From Stramonita haemastoma (taxonomy: Eukaryota; Mollusca; Gastropoda; Neogastropoda; Muricidae), in the NCBI GenBank assembly GCA_030674155.1, contig CM060326.1, forward strand, positions 38,185,265 to 38,249,264: a stretch of DNA of 64,000 bases, in the 5' to 3' direction. Numbering within the stretch: the stretch's first letter is position 1; every line of letters starts with the position of its first letter. Under the pieces are notes generated by a model. The model did not search any database and was not told the origin of the DNA. It saw only the letters and a program-made list of their open reading frames with translations. The translations under genes were made by a program, and so were the position numbers. Below, in pieces: positions 63,901-64,000 of this stretch.

Positions 63901-64000
63901 TGTCAGCTTCCTGGTGTGAATTGGTATCTCTTCTTCTTTCTTTCTTTTTAGTTTTTTTTAATTTTTATAAAGTATATATGTCGGTTTGTAAGGCAAAAGA

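Overview
The window is eukaryotic nuclear DNA: split genes with GT-AG introns, long AT-rich introns, abundant (GT)n/(CA)n and (GA)n microsatellites, tRNA-derived SINEs, cut-and-paste transposons and a tyrosine-recombinase retrotransposon. The proteins are conserved metazoan ones (PDS5, ANKRD10, a CXorf65-like protein). The repeat spectrum and intron style suggest a marine invertebrate, most likely a mollusc and possibly a gastropod; this is an inference from general character, not a species call. Layout: 1-18,393 (+) holds the 3' part of a PDS5 cohesin-regulator gene. It has at least 14 exons running from late HEAT-repeat sequence through a long basic/acidic disordered tail to a terminal [14 protein letters not shown] exon. 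Its introns contain a 39-bp and a 33-bp minisatellite, a 58-bp tandem array that triplicates a splice donor, a nested TTAA transposon and several SINEs. About 18,394-23,240 is 3'UTR or intergenic. A piggyBac element with only the N-terminal part of its transposase lies at 23,244-24,721. About 24,726-35,607 is probably a very long ANKRD10 3'UTR plus intergenic sequence and contains a second copy of the TTAA transposon family. 35,608-47,839 (-) is a complete seven-exon ANKRD10 gene whose phases close exactly (399 codons plus stop). 47,840-52,000 is SINE-rich intergenic DNA. 52,020-56,800 (+) is a decayed DIRS-type retrotransposon with reverse transcriptase, tyrosine recombinase and inverted terminal structures still recognisable. 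57,711-62,478 (+) is a small CXorf65-like gene with four well-phased exons and an unresolved 3' end. The window closes with more SINEs and a LINE tail. PDS5 regulates cohesin and ANKRD10 is an ankyrin-repeat protein of little-known role; nothing suggests that the three genes cooperate. The most interesting new material is in the repeats. There is a ~2.3-kb TTAA-flanked transposon family with no recognisable transposase, represented by two colinear diverged copies sharing a GTAAACA/CCAATCAG promoter-like module; one copy sits inside a SINE, which proves its boundaries. There is a MITE whose ends match the truncated piggyBac element, and the DIRS remnant. A SINE end appears to supply the 3' splice site of a PDS5 coding exon. 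Two single-base homopolymer deficits interrupt PDS5 and are best explained as assembly errors.
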